A stretch of DNA of 33,923 nt from Actinomycetes bacterium (GTDB lineage: Bacteria; Actinomycetota; Acidimicrobiia; Acidimicrobiales; RAAP-2). The notes under the pieces were generated by a model, which ran no database searches, had not been told where the DNA came from, and saw only the letters and a program-made list of their open reading frames with translations. Position 1 is the first letter of the stretch; every line of letters begins with the position of its first letter. The translations under genes and the position numbers were made by a program. Location: assembly GCA_021838005.1 (NCBI GenBank), contig JAKCEK010000004.1, forward strand, positions 1-33,923. Reading direction: 5' to 3'. Shown here piece after piece: positions 7,583 through 19,495 of the stretch.

Positions 7583-9081
7583 TGGCGCCGACGGTCGGCT
7601 CGCGACGAAACCTCGTCGTCAGCCTGGTCCTCACCATCGCGATCGCCTTCGGCGCGCTAGCCACCACCCTGGCCCTGGGCTGGGGCCCGAAGCTGGGACT
7701 CGACCTCGCCGGTGGCCTCTCGGTCGTCTACAAGCCGTCGGGCCACGCCACGTCGGCCGACATGAACGAGGTGGTGACGATCATCACCGACCGCGTGAAC
7801 GGCCTGGGCGTATCCGGCGCCACCGTCAACCTCCAGGGTAAGGACGTCGTTGTCTCGGTGCCCGGGGTGACCGACGCGCGCGCCGTGCTGGCCTCGGTCG
7901 GCCAGACCGCCCAGCTCCTCTTCCGGCCGGTGCTCTGTGAGGCGACGACCGCGAAGAAGGTCACCGCGGTGGCGACCCTGCCCTCGTGCGGCTCGCCGTA
8001 CCTCATGACCGCGGCCAACCTCAACGTCAACACCTCCACGGGCTTCACCAACCAGATCCCTCCAGACCCGGCCTTCGCCGGGATCAAGTCCACGCCCTCG
8101 AACCGGGACAACCCCAAGGACGAGGTGCTGCTGCCGGCCCTCGGCCAGCCCGGCGTGCGCTACGTGCTCGGCCCGGCCCAGCTCACGGGCACGGCCGTGC
8201 ACAACGCGGTCGCCCAGCAGAACCAGACCGGCCAATGGGTGGTCAACTACTCGCTCACCAAGTCCGGCAGCCCCGCCTGGGACCAGGTGGCCCAGCGGAA
8301 CTTCCACCAGCTCGTCGCGATCGAGCTCGACGGCGTGGTCCAGTCGGCGCCGATCATCCAGCCCAACCAGTCGAGCTTCACGAGCTTCCAGGGGCAGGGC
8401 CAGATCTCGGGCTCTTTCACCCAGACCTCGGCGAAGAACCTGGCGATCGCCATGAATTACGGCGCCCTCCCGGTGCGCCTCACGCCGCTCACGACCCAGA
8501 CCGTCTCGCCGACCCTCGGCCACTCGGCCCTCGTCGCGGGCCTCGGGGCCGGCCTCGCCGGTCTGATCCTCGTGCTGCTCTACACGATCGCCTACTACCG
8601 GGCCCTCGGCCTGGTGATCGTCCTCGGCCTCGCGGTGACGGCCGCCTTGTTGTGGGCGATCATCTCGGCGCTCGGGCACACCTCGCTCGCCCCCAGCTTC
8701 GACCTGGCCGGGGTGACCGGTCTGATCGTGTCGATCGGCATCACCGTGGACAGCTACATCGTCTACTTCGAACGCCTCAAAGACGAGACCCGCGCCGGAC
8801 GCTCGGTGCGGACCTCGGTGGACCGGGGCTTTAAGTCGGCCTGGCGGACGGTGCTCGCGGCCGACACGGTGAGCCTGCTCGCCGCGGTGTTGCTCTATAT
8901 CATCGCCGTGGGCACGGTGAAGGGGTTCGCCTTCTTCCTCGGCCTGTCGACCCTGATGGACATCGTCATCACGTGGTACTTCACCCGCCCGCTCGTCATC
9001 CTGCTCGGGCGGCGCAGCGAGAACTCCGGGTCGGCCCTCTCGCTCGCCGCGGGCCTCCAGGCGGAGGTGGCCGGTGAGTGA
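7582..9081 (+). CDS. secD: Protein translocase subunit SecD
   Basis: 499 residues. SecD, with SecF, uses the proton motive force to help preproteins through SecYEG. One N-terminal membrane span (about 10-33) is followed by the periplasmic P1 region opening with KLGLDLAGGLSVVYKP, the conserved IVSVPG-type segment (DVVVSVPGVTDA), and a C-terminal five-span block starting near residue 310 that includes the conserved GITVDSYIVYFERLKDE. In that motif the classic D and E positions of SecD spans are retained. It is shorter than the E. coli protein but in the range usual for actinobacteria. The ATG overlaps the yajC stop, and secF overlaps its 3' end by 8 bases. Confidence 0.95.
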   Translation: MAPTVGSRRNLVVSLVLTIAIAFGALATTLALGWGPKLGLDLAGGLSVVYKPSGHATSADMNEVVTIITDRVNGLGVSGATVNLQGKDVVVSVPGVTDARAVLASVGQTAQLLFRPVLCEATTAKKVTAVATLPSCGSPYLMTAANLNVNTSTGFTNQIPPDPAFAGIKSTPSNRDNPKDEVLLPALGQPGVRYVLGPAQLTGTAVHNAVAQQNQTGQWVVNYSLTKSGSPAWDQVAQRNFHQLVAIELDGVVQSAPIIQPNQSSFTSFQGQGQISGSFTQTSAKNLAIAMNYGALPVRLTPLTTQTVSPTLGHSALVAGLGAGLAGLILVLLYTIAYYRALGLVIVLGLAVTAALLWAIISALGHTSLAPSFDLAGVTGLIVSIGITVDSYIVYFERLKDETRAGRSVRTSVDRGFKSAWRTVLAADTVSLLAAVLLYIIAVGTVKGFAFFLGLSTLMDIVITWYFTRPLVILLGRRSENSGSALSLAAGLQAEVAGE

Positions 9082-10210
9082 GGTCGCCCTCGCGCGGACC
9101 TACGGCCGTTTCGGCCGCCTCTACCACGGGCTCACGACCACCGACTTCGTGGGACGGCGCCGGGTGTGGTTCACGGTTTCGCTCGTGATCATCGTCGCGG
9201 GGCTCGTCTCGCTCGGGGTCCGCGGGTTCAACCTGGGCATCGACTTCAAGGGCGGGAGCTCCTGGGAGGTGCTCGCCCCGCACACCACCGTCGCTCGGAT
9301 GCAGAGCACCGTGCAGGCGGCCGGACTCACCAACCCGACGGTCGAGAAGCTGGGCTCGGACACCTACCAGGTCACCGGCGACATCAACAGCCTCTCGTCG
9401 GGCGCCCAGACGGCGTTGACCGACAAGGTGGCCCGCGCGATGGCGAACCTCGCCGGCACGAGCTACAACCAGGTCTCCACCTCCAGCGTGGGACCGACCT
9501 GGGGCGGGCAGATCACCAACCGGGCCCTCGAGGCGCTCATCATCTTCTTCGTCGCGGTGATCGTCTACATCAGCCTGCGCTTCGAGCCGAAGATGGCCGT
9601 GGCGGCCTTCTTGGCGATGCTCCACGACCTGCTCGTCACGGTCGGGGTCTATTCGATCTTCGGTTTCCAGATCACCCCGGACACCGTGATCGCGATCCTG
9701 ACGATTCTCGGCTACTCGCTCTACGACACGGTCGTGGTGTTCGACCGCGTGCGCGACAACACCAACGGCATCTTGAAGTCGGGGGACCTGACCTACTCGG
9801 ACATGGTGAACCTGTCGATGAACCAGACCCTCGCCCGTTCGATCAATACCTCGCTGGTCGCCATCTTGCCCGTGCTCTCGGTGCTGGTGGTCGGCGCCTA
9901 CATCCTGGGCGCGACGACCCTGAAGGACTACGGCTTGGCGCTGTTCGTCGGGCTGATGAGCGGGGCGTACTCGTCGATCTTCATAGCGAGCCCGTTGCTC
10001 GCGGTGATGAAAGAGCGCGAGCAGCGCTACCGGGAGCTGGCCCAGCGGGTCAGCGCGCGGGGCGGCCACCTGGTGCTCTCGGCGACCAGCGCCGCGCGTC
10101 TCGCGTCCTCTACGACCGCGGCCGCCGTCGCGGGGGTGGCGTCGACGCCCGTGCGCACCGGTGCCGGCACGGCCATCCAGCCGCGCGCGCGAAAGCCCAA
10201 GCGCCGTTAG
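9074..10210 (+). CDS. secF: Protein translocase subunit SecF
   Basis: 378 residues, partner of SecD in the Sec accessory complex. The first span (about 34-52) is followed by the conserved FNLGIDFKGGSSWEV, a short P1 domain, and five further spans beginning near ALEALIIFFVAVIVYISLRF. The signature ILGYSLYDTVVVFDRVRDN lies at about 212-230, with the Asp and Arg residues of the proton path. The C-terminus carries a basic, Ala- and Thr-rich tail. The GTG at 9074 overlaps the secD stop by 8 bases. The relA promoter (TAGGCT, 10219-10224) follows the stop directly. Confidence 0.95.
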   Translation: MSEVALARTYGRFGRLYHGLTTTDFVGRRRVWFTVSLVIIVAGLVSLGVRGFNLGIDFKGGSSWEVLAPHTTVARMQSTVQAAGLTNPTVEKLGSDTYQVTGDINSLSSGAQTALTDKVARAMANLAGTSYNQVSTSSVGPTWGGQITNRALEALIIFFVAVIVYISLRFEPKMAVAAFLAMLHDLLVTVGVYSIFGFQITPDTVIAILTILGYSLYDTVVVFDRVRDNTNGILKSGDLTYSDMVNLSMNQTLARSINTSLVAILPVLSVLVVGAYILGATTLKDYGLALFVGLMSGAYSSIFIASPLLAVMKEREQRYRELAQRVSARGGHLVLSATSAARLASSTTAAAVAGVASTPVRTGAGTAIQPRARKPKRR

Positions 10211-10218
10211 GGCGCCGG

Positions 10219-10224
10219 TAGGCT
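10219..10224 (+). promoter_or_regulatory. -10 element TAGGCT, leaderless start of relA-hisS-aspS
   Basis: TAGGCT ends 6 bases before the ATG at 10231. It is the same hexamer, in the same CCGG context, as in front of pdxS, and lies in the 20-base gap after secF. Confidence 0.6.
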
Positions 10225-10230
10225 GACGCC

Positions 10231-12435
10231 ATGGTGAGCCTGACGTCACACCAGAGCGTCGACCCGGTCCTCGCGGGCTCCCTCGAGCGGCTCATCGCGC
10301 GATTCCTCGAGCACCACGAGGACGGTGACGTCGAGCTGATCCGGCGGGCCGGCGTCGCCGCCATCAACGCCCACGAGGGCCAACTGCGCCGCACCGGCGA
10401 GCCCTACGTGACCCACCCGATCGCGGTCGCCGGCATCACCGCCGACCTGGGACTCGACGAGGTGACCCTGGCCGCGGCGCTGCTCCACGACGCCGTGGAG
10501 GACACCGGGGTCACGACCCAGTGGCTGGCCGAGGAGTTCGGGGCCCAGGTGGCGGCGGTGGTCGACGGGGTCACCAAGCTCGACCGCCTGGAGTTCGACT
10601 CCAAGGAGGCCCAGCACGCCGCCACCATCCGCAAGATGTTCATCGCCATGGCCCAGGACTGGCGGGTGCTGCTGATCAAACTGGCCGACCGGCTCCACAA
10701 CATGCGAACCATCTCGGTGATGCCGATGCACCGCCAGCGCGCGATCGCCCAAGAGACCCTCGACGTCTACGCGCCGCTCGCGCACCGCCTGGGCGTCGAA
10801 CAAGTGAAGTGGCAGCTCGAGGACCTCAGCTTCGCCACCCTGCACCCCAAGCGCTACGCGGAGATCGAGCAGATGGTGGCGGCGCGCCAGCCCGAGCGCG
10901 AGGCGTATCTCGCCGAGGTCATGGAGACCCTGAGCGCGAAGCTCCGCGAGTTCGACCTCGACGCCGACGTGCGGGGCCGACCGAAGCACCTCTGGAGCAT
11001 CTACGAGAAGATGGTCGTGGGTGGCAAAGAGTTCGACGAGATTTTCGACCTGGTGGGCCTGAGGATCGTGGTCGACGAGGAGCGCGAATGCTGGGCCGCG
11101 CTCGGGGCGGTGCACGCCCTGTGGTCCCCGGTCCAGGGCCGGTTCAAGGACTACATCAACTCGCCCAAGTTCAACTTCTACCAGTCCCTGCACACCACGG
11201 TGATCGGCCCTCGGGGCAAGTCGGTGGAAGTGCAGATCCGCACCCACGAGATGCACCGTCGCGCCGAGTTCGGCGTGGCCGCGCACTGGATGTACAAAGA
11301 GGGGGCCTCGGCCAAGGAGGTGGCCTGGATGCAGCGCCTGGCCGACGTGGAGGAGGAGGAGAAGGACCCGATCGCCTTTCTCGAGGCGCTCAAGCTTGAC
11401 CTCGGCCACGATGAGGTCTACGTCTTCACGCCCAAGGGCCGGGTCATCTCCCTGGTCGAGGGGTCGACGCCCATCGACTTCGCCTACGCCGTGCACACCG
11501 AGGTCGGCCACCACTGCGTGGGGGCCAAGGTGAACGGCCGGCTCGTGCCGCTCACCACGGTCCTTCGCTCGGCCGACGTGGTGGAGATTGTCACCGCGAA
11601 GAACGACGACGCCGGGCCGAGCCGGGACTGGCTGAACATCGTCAAGTCCACTCGGGCCCGCTCCAAGATCCGCCAGTGGTTCCAGCGCGAGCGGCGCGAG
11701 GACGCCCTCGAGTCGGGACGCGAGGAGCTCGTGCGCGCCCTGCGCCGAGAGGGCCTGCCGATCGCCACGACGTTGGCCTCGGACGCCCTCTCGACGGTCG
11801 TCGCGTCGTTCAACCTCGAGAGCGTCGACGCCTTGTTCCTCGCGATCGCCGCCGGCCACCCCTCAGCCCACGCCGTCGTCCAACGCATCGAGCGAGAGCT
11901 GCGCGGCGGCGAGGTCGAGCAGCTGCCGACCACGGTCACCAAGGCCCCCCGATCGAACCGGACGAACCGGGGCGTGGGGGTCTACGTCGAGGGCCTCGAC
12001 GACGTGATGATCCACCTGGCCCGGTGCTGCTCGCCGGTGCCGGGGGACTCGATCATGGGCTTTATCACCCAGGGCCGGGGCGTCTCGGTGCACCGCGACG
12101 ACTGCTCCAACGCCGTGGCCCTGGCCCAACGTCTGGGCGAGCGGGTGATCGACGTGGAGTGGGACGGCACGAGCGGCCAGTACCGGGTGGTGCTCGAGAT
12201 CCTGGCCTTCGACCGCTCGCGTCTCCTGCTCGACGTCTCCAAGGTGGTCGCCGAGTACCACCTCAACATCGTCTCGTCGAGCACGACGACCTCGGGGGCG
12301 CGGATCGTGCGCATGGTCTTTGACGTCGAGCTCGCCGACCCGGCGCACCTCTCGAGCCTGCTCGCCGCCTTGAAGGCGGTCGACGGGGTCTTCGACGCCT
12401 TTCGTCAGCTGCCCGGCCAGAACAAGTCCACATGA
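10231..12435 (+). CDS. relA: Bifunctional (p)ppGpp synthetase/hydrolase (RelA/SpoT homolog)
   Basis: 734 residues, long-form RSH protein that makes and degrades (p)ppGpp in the stringent response. The HD hydrolase domain is intact, with HDxxED at H86-D91 (LLHDAVEDTG). The synthetase domain has the RFKDYINSPKFNFYQSLHT segment (about 304-322) and VEVQIRTHEMH. Then come TGS (about 396-456, VYVFTPKGRVI), the conserved-cysteine region (CCSPVPGDSIMG, about 600-611) and a C-terminal ACT domain (from about 650). Both catalytic halves look active, as in other actinobacterial Rel enzymes. The ATG at 10231 lies exactly 6 bases after TAGGCT, which predicts a leaderless message. The stop overlaps hisS as ATGA. 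Confidence 0.96.
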   Translation: MVSLTSHQSVDPVLAGSLERLIARFLEHHEDGDVELIRRAGVAAINAHEGQLRRTGEPYVTHPIAVAGITADLGLDEVTLAAALLHDAVEDTGVTTQWLAEEFGAQVAAVVDGVTKLDRLEFDSKEAQHAATIRKMFIAMAQDWRVLLIKLADRLHNMRTISVMPMHRQRAIAQETLDVYAPLAHRLGVEQVKWQLEDLSFATLHPKRYAEIEQMVAARQPEREAYLAEVMETLSAKLREFDLDADVRGRPKHLWSIYEKMVVGGKEFDEIFDLVGLRIVVDEERECWAALGAVHALWSPVQGRFKDYINSPKFNFYQSLHTTVIGPRGKSVEVQIRTHEMHRRAEFGVAAHWMYKEGASAKEVAWMQRLADVEEEEKDPIAFLEALKLDLGHDEVYVFTPKGRVISLVEGSTPIDFAYAVHTEVGHHCVGAKVNGRLVPLTTVLRSADVVEIVTAKNDDAGPSRDWLNIVKSTRARSKIRQWFQRERREDALESGREELVRALRREGLPIATTLASDALSTVVASFNLESVDALFLAIAAGHPSAHAVVQRIERELRGGEVEQLPTTVTKAPRSNRTNRGVGVYVEGLDDVMIHLARCCSPVPGDSIMGFITQGRGVSVHRDDCSNAVALAQRLGERVIDVEWDGTSGQYRVVLEILAFDRSRLLLDVSKVVAEYHLNIVSSSTTTSGARIVRMVFDVELADPAHLSSLLAALKAVDGVFDAFRQLPGQNKST

Positions 12436-13718
12436 CCCCGACGCCGCCGTTCCAGGCGCCCACCGGGACCCGCGACGTCCTGGCGCCCGAGTCCTACGAG
12501 TGGGAGGGACTCGTCGCGACGTACGCCGAGCTGGCCTACCGCTACGGGTTCTCCCTGGTCATGACGCCCATCTTCGAGGACGTGGGTGTCTTCGTGCGCG
12601 GACTGGGTGAGGTCAGCGACGTCTTTCGCAACGAGATGTACGTCTTCACCGACCGGGGAGACCGCACGCTCGCGCTGCGCCCCGAGGGGACGGCCTCGGT
12701 GGTGCGCGCCTTCGTCCAGCATCACCCGACGACCCCGTGGAAGGCGTGGTACGTCACCCCGGCCTTCCGCTACGAGCGACCCCAGGCCGGTCGGTACCGC
12801 CAGCACACCCAGCTCGGGGTGGAGGTCATCGGCACCGACGACCCGCTAGTGGACGTCGAGGTGATCGCCCTGGCGAACGCGACCTACCGGGCGATCGGAC
12901 TGCGTCGCTACCGGCTCCTCGTCAACTCCATGGGGGACCGGGCCTGCCGACCCGCCTACGTCGAGCGACTGAGCGCGCATCTGGCGGCCCACGAGGCCGA
13001 GCTGTGCGACGAGCACCGCGAGCGCTGGCGCCAGAACCCCCTACGGGTGCTCGACTGCAAGCGCGAGCCGTGCGTGCTGGTCACCACCGAGGGCCCGCTG
13101 CTCCTCGACCACTTGTGCACCGAGTGCCGGGTCCACTTCGCCGCCGTGCGCGAGGGCCTCGACGCCGTGGGCATCGCCGCGGAGGTGAGCCCGCGGCTGG
13201 TGAGGGGCTTCGACTACTACACGCGCACCACCTTCGAGTTCGTCTCCGAGGTCCTCGAGAGCGCCCAGAACGCCCTCGGTGGGGGCGGTCGCTACGACGG
13301 GCTCGTCGAGGAGCTCGGGGGGCCGAATGTGAGCGGGATCGGCTTCGGGTCGGGTGTGGAGCGGATCTTGATGGTGCGCGAGCGCGAGGGTGCGGACGAG
13401 CCGTTGGTGCGCCGGGTGCTCGACGCCTTCGTGGTCGACACGGTCGGCGACGCGACCGTCCAACGGCTGGTCGAGACGCTGCGCGGGGCGGGCCTCGCGG
13501 TCGACCGCGCCTACGGTGCGCGGTCGATGCGCGCCCAGATGAAGGTCGCCGACCGCTCGGGCGCCCGCGCCGCCCTGCTCTACGGGCCCGAGGAGGCCGC
13601 CGCCGGCGCGGTTACCATGAGGGACCTGCGCGCGCCCGATGACGAGGGCGCCCAGCGTCGCGTCCCCCTCGACGAGGTGGCCGTCGCCGTGCGCGCCCTG
13701 GTGAACGGAGGACGGTGA
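12432..13718 (+). CDS. hisS: Histidyl-tRNA synthetase
   Basis: 428 residues, class II synthetase charging tRNA-His. Motif 2 contains RPEGTASVVRAF (83-94) and FRYERPQAGRYRQHTQLGVE (112-131). The histidine-specific loop is LVRGFDYYTRTTFEF (256-270). Motif 3 covers GGGGRYDGL to GFGSGVERILM (283-314), and an anticodon-binding domain ends the protein. Four cysteines, C209, C214 (CKREPC) and C229, C232 (CTEC), lie in the insertion before the HisA loop and could bind zinc. The ATG overlaps the relA stop and the stop overlaps aspS (GTGA), so relA-hisS-aspS look like one transcript. Confidence 0.97.
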   Translation: MTPTPPFQAPTGTRDVLAPESYEWEGLVATYAELAYRYGFSLVMTPIFEDVGVFVRGLGEVSDVFRNEMYVFTDRGDRTLALRPEGTASVVRAFVQHHPTTPWKAWYVTPAFRYERPQAGRYRQHTQLGVEVIGTDDPLVDVEVIALANATYRAIGLRRYRLLVNSMGDRACRPAYVERLSAHLAAHEAELCDEHRERWRQNPLRVLDCKREPCVLVTTEGPLLLDHLCTECRVHFAAVREGLDAVGIAAEVSPRLVRGFDYYTRTTFEFVSEVLESAQNALGGGGRYDGLVEELGGPNVSGIGFGSGVERILMVREREGADEPLVRRVLDAFVVDTVGDATVQRLVETLRGAGLAVDRAYGARSMRAQMKVADRSGARAALLYGPEEAAAGAVTMRDLRAPDDEGAQRRVPLDEVAVAVRALVNGGR

Positions 13719-15451
13719 GCGAGTTCGAGGCGACCAGCCTGCGCGACGCCCTGTGCGGGAGGCTCGGGCCCGCCGACGTGGGCCGGCGGGTCAGCGTCTG
13801 TGGCTGGGTGGCGCGCCGGCGCGAGCACGGCGAGCACCTCGCCTTCTTGGACCTGCGCGACCGCTCGGGGATCGTTCAGGCCGTCGTCGAGGGCACCGTC
13901 GAGGTGCGAAACGAGTACGTCGTGCGCGTGACGGGCACGGTCACGCCCCGACCGGAGGGCACGCTCAACGAGCGCCTCGCCACCGGGGCGATCGAGCTCA
14001 GCGACTGCGAGGTCGAAGTCCTCGCGACGGCCGAGCCGTCACCGCTCCCGCTCGACGAGCACGTCGAGGCCGACGAGGCCGTGCGCCTCAGGTACCGCTA
14101 CCTGGACCTTCGCCGCGAGCCGATGCAGGCCAACTTGCGCTTGCGCGCGCGGGTCAACGCGGCGCTGCGCGCCGCGATGGACGCCCAGGGCTTCGTCGAG
14201 GTCGAGACGCCCCTGCTGTGGGCGCCGACCCCCGAGGGCGCGCGCGAGTTCGTCGTGCCCTCGCGGCTCCACGACGGGGAGTTCTACTCGCTGCCCCAGA
14301 GCCCCCAGATCGCCAAGCAGCTCCTCATGGTCGGTGGCTTCGACCGCTACTACCAGATCGCCCGGTGCCTGCGCGACGAGGACCTGCGCGCCGACCGCCA
14401 GTTCGAGTTCACCCAGCTCGACCTCGAGGCCAGCTTCGTCTCCCAAGAGGACGTGCGCCGCTTCGTCTCGCGCGCGGTGCTCGACGCGGCCGAGGTGGCG
14501 ACGGGGGTGCGCCCCGGCGAGATCGGCGAGATGACCTGGGCCGAGGCGCTGGATCGCTACGGCACCGACAAGCCCGACCTGCGCTTCGAGATGGTGCTCG
14601 GGGACCTCACGGCGGCCTTCGCCACGACCGGCGTGCGGGCCCTCCAGGCCCCGTGCGTGAAGGCGTTGCGCGTGCCCGGGGGGGCGAGCCTCAGCCGGAG
14701 CCGGCTCGACCAGCTCCTCGAGCGGGCGAAGGACCTCGGGGCGAAGGGCCTCGCCTGGTTCCGGGTGGGGTCCGACGGCCTCGACGCGCCCCTCGCCAAG
14801 GTCCTCTCGCCCGCGGAGACGGCCGCCGTCGCCTCCGTCGACGGCGCCCAGCCCGGGGACCTCGTCCTCGCGGTCGCCGACGCCCACGACCTGGCCTGCC
14901 GGGTGCTGGGGGCGCTGCGCGTCGAGCTCGGGGCGCCGCCGGTGTCGGCGGGGCCCCACCGCTACGTGTGGGTCATCGACTTCCCGATGTTCGAAGGAGT
15001 CGACGAGGAGGGCCACCCCGTGGCGGCCCACCACCCCTTCACCATGCCCCACCCCGAGGACCTCGAGCGGCTGGGGAGCGAGCCGCTGAGCGTGCGGGCC
15101 CAGTCCTACGACCTCGTGCTCAACGGCTGGGAGTTGGGCAGCGGCTCGGTGCGCGTGCACCGGCCCGAGATCCAGCGCGAGGTCTTCCGCTCCCTCGGCA
15201 TCTCCGACGAGGAGGCCGAGTACCGCTTCGGGTTCCTGCTCGGGGCCTTTCGCCACGGCGCCCCACCCCACGCGGGCTTCGCCTTCGGGATCGACCGGCT
15301 GGTGGCGATCTTCGCCGGCGTCGAGAACATCCGCGAGGTGATCGCCTTCCCCAAGACCCAATCGGGAGCCGACCTCATGACCGGGGCGCCCAAGGTCATC
15401 AGCGAGCGCCAGCGGCGCGACCTGCACCTCGGCCCGCTCCGGTCGGCGTAG
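13715..15451 (+). CDS. aspS: Aspartyl-tRNA synthetase (bacterial type)
   Basis: 578 residues, class IIb synthetase charging tRNA-Asp. The N-terminal OB-fold anticodon domain includes VCGWVARRREHGEHLAFLDL. The catalytic core follows with RYRYLDLRR, EVETPLLWAPTPEGAREF, a motif 2 region of FDRYYQIARCLRDEDLRADR and FTQLDLEASF, and the bacterial GAD insertion. Motif 3 is GFAFGIDRLVAIFAG. Sequence alone does not tell whether it also mischarges tRNA-Asn for a GatCAB route. The GTG at 13715 overlaps the hisS stop as GTGA. The alaS promoter follows after about 30 bases. Confidence 0.97.
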   Translation: MSEFEATSLRDALCGRLGPADVGRRVSVCGWVARRREHGEHLAFLDLRDRSGIVQAVVEGTVEVRNEYVVRVTGTVTPRPEGTLNERLATGAIELSDCEVEVLATAEPSPLPLDEHVEADEAVRLRYRYLDLRREPMQANLRLRARVNAALRAAMDAQGFVEVETPLLWAPTPEGAREFVVPSRLHDGEFYSLPQSPQIAKQLLMVGGFDRYYQIARCLRDEDLRADRQFEFTQLDLEASFVSQEDVRRFVSRAVLDAAEVATGVRPGEIGEMTWAEALDRYGTDKPDLRFEMVLGDLTAAFATTGVRALQAPCVKALRVPGGASLSRSRLDQLLERAKDLGAKGLAWFRVGSDGLDAPLAKVLSPAETAAVASVDGAQPGDLVLAVADAHDLACRVLGALRVELGAPPVSAGPHRYVWVIDFPMFEGVDEEGHPVAAHHPFTMPHPEDLERLGSEPLSVRAQSYDLVLNGWELGSGSVRVHRPEIQREVFRSLGISDEEAEYRFGFLLGAFRHGAPPHAGFAFGIDRLVAIFAGVENIREVIAFPKTQSGADLMTGAPKVISERQRRDLHLGPLRSA

Positions 15452-15481
15452 CCCCCCACCAGGACTAATCGAGCCCGCCGG

Positions 15482-15487
15482 TAGAGT
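15482..15487 (+). promoter_or_regulatory. -10 element TAGAGT, leaderless start of alaS
   Basis: TAGAGT ends 6 bases before the GTG at 15494, with no Shine-Dalgarno between. It lies in the 42-base gap after aspS. Confidence 0.6.
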
Positions 15488-15493
15488 GACCCC

Positions 15494-18043
<2,550 letters not shown>

Positions 18044-18045
18044 CC

Positions 18046-18459
18046 GTGGGGCGGGTCCTCTCTCTCGACCCGGGCACCGTGCGCTGCGGGGTGGCGCTCA
18101 GCGACTCGGCGCGCACCATGGCCTTCCCCCGTGCGGCCCTCGCGGGCGGGGAGGACCTCGCCGCGCGGGTGGCGGCGCTCGTCGAGGAGGAGTCCGTCGA
18201 GGTGGTGGTGGTCGGACGCCCGGTTGCCCTCTCGGGTCGCGCGACGTCGAGCACGACGCTCGCCGACGCGCTCTGTCGCGAGCTGCGCGAGGTGCTCTCG
18301 GGCGTCGAGGTCGTCGCGGTCGACGAGCGGCTCTCGACCGTGGAGGCCGCCCGGCGCCTCGCCGGCGCCGGGCGACGCGCGCGCGAGGCGCGCGGGGCCC
18401 TCGATAGCGCCGCCGCCGTGGTCGTGCTCGAGGCCTACCTGGGGGGTGCGCGTGGCTAG
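18046..18459 (+). CDS. ruvX: RuvX/YqgF-family RNase H-fold nuclease
   Basis: 137 residues. The family (YqgF, RuvX) is an RNase H-like nuclease implicated in pre-16S rRNA 5' processing and, by fold, called a putative Holliday junction resolvase. The N-terminus VLSLDPGTVRCGVALSD gives catalytic D8, VVVGRPVALSG is the usual VGLP strand, and VDERLSTVEAARRL with ALDSAAAVVVLE supply the other acidic residues. The GTG lies 2 bases after the alaS stop, and its 3' end overlaps mltG. The alaS-ruvX-mltG-aroE order is the common actinobacterial one. Confidence 0.93.
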   Translation: MGRVLSLDPGTVRCGVALSDSARTMAFPRAALAGGEDLAARVAALVEEESVEVVVVGRPVALSGRATSSTTLADALCRELREVLSGVEVVAVDERLSTVEAARRLAGAGRRAREARGALDSAAAVVVLEAYLGGARG

Positions 18460-19495
18460 GCACGCCGATCCCCCGGCGCCCAGCGCCGTGACGGTGCGGC
18501 GCCTGGCCGGCGCCGTCGGAGGAGTTCTGGCCGCCCTCATCGTGATCACGGCGGGCTGGTTCCTGCTCCAGGTGTACCCGATCTTCTCGGGTGGGGGACG
18601 CCAGGTCGTCGTGACGGTCCGCACCGGAGAGTCCTTTACCCAGGTCGTGGGCGACCTCCGTCACGAGGGCGTCTTCGCCTCGTCCTTCGCGTTCCGGCTC
18701 GCGAACGCTGTTTTGGGCACGCCCACGGTGGTCGCGGGGCCCTACGTCTTTCGCCAGGGATCGTCGTTTCCGACGATCCGCTCGATCCTCGAGGGGGGAC
18801 CGAACGTGCCGGTGATTGACAACTCCGCCGGGCTCACCACCTACGAGCTCTACCAGCAGGTGGCCGGCTCGGGCCTCGGGCCCCGCTACGCGACGGCGCT
18901 GCAAAAGGCGCTGCCCGCCGCCGCCGCCGCGAGCCCCTTCCACCACGGCAGCTCGCCCGAGGGGCTGATCGGGGTGGGATCGTACCTCGTCACCCCGGGG
19001 ACGACGCCGAGGCGGCTGGCCCACGAGATGGTCGCCGCCTTCGACGCCGAGGCGGCCCGGGTCGGGCTCACCCCGACCACGTCGGTCAACGGGCTCGACG
19101 CCTACCAGCTCGTGGTGGCGGCCTCGATCGTCGAGAAGGAGGGCTACTACCCGAAGAACATGCCCCGGGTGGCCCGGGTGATCTACAACCGCCTGGCCAT
19201 CGGCGACGCACTGCAGATGGACGCCACCGTGCTCTACGCCCTGCACATCGACGGCGGAACGGTCACCCACGCGATCGAACAGACGCCCTCGCCCTACAAC
19301 ACCTACCTGCACGCGGGCCTCACCCCGACGCCGATCTGCACCGTGTCGCCCAGCGCGCTCGCGGCCGTGCTGCACGCCCCGCCGGGACCCTGGATGTACT
19401 TCGAGGTGATCGACCGAGCCGGGGACGAGAGGTTCTCGCGGACCTTCGCCCAGCAGCTGGCCGCCGAAGCCCTGGCCGCCCAGCGGGGGCTGTGA
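18452..19495 (+). CDS. mltG: Endolytic peptidoglycan transglycosylase MltG (YceG-like)
   Basis: 347 residues. MltG cleaves nascent glycan strands at the outer membrane face and helps terminate elongation. A single N-terminal anchor spans about 18-40, followed by a LysM-like region and the YceG catalytic domain. The catalytic Glu is E228 in AASIVEKEGYY, followed by ARVIYNRL, LQMDATVLYAL and SPYNTYLHAGLTPTPI; the last has Cys-Thr-Val-Ser where a Asn-Pro-Gly-like stretch is usual. I chose the GTG at 18452, which has GGGGGG at 18441-18446 upstream; another GTG at 18446 would add two residues. It overlaps ruvX by 8 bases and its stop overlaps aroE. Confidence 0.93.
   Translation: MARHADPPAPSAVTVRRLAGAVGGVLAALIVITAGWFLLQVYPIFSGGGRQVVVTVRTGESFTQVVGDLRHEGVFASSFAFRLANAVLGTPTVVAGPYVFRQGSSFPTIRSILEGGPNVPVIDNSAGLTTYELYQQVAGSGLGPRYATALQKALPAAAAASPFHHGSSPEGLIGVGSYLVTPGTTPRRLAHEMVAAFDAEAARVGLTPTTSVNGLDAYQLVVAASIVEKEGYYPKNMPRVARVIYNRLAIGDALQMDATVLYALHIDGGTVTHAIEQTPSPYNTYLHAGLTPTPICTVSPSALAAVLHAPPGPWMYFEVIDRAGDERFSRTFAQQLAAEALAAQRGL

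Noticed and set aside
10246-11859. A 537-codon minus-strand frame inside relA
   Set aside because: Antisense shadow of a conserved multi-domain gene, with biased composition and no ribosome site or promoter.
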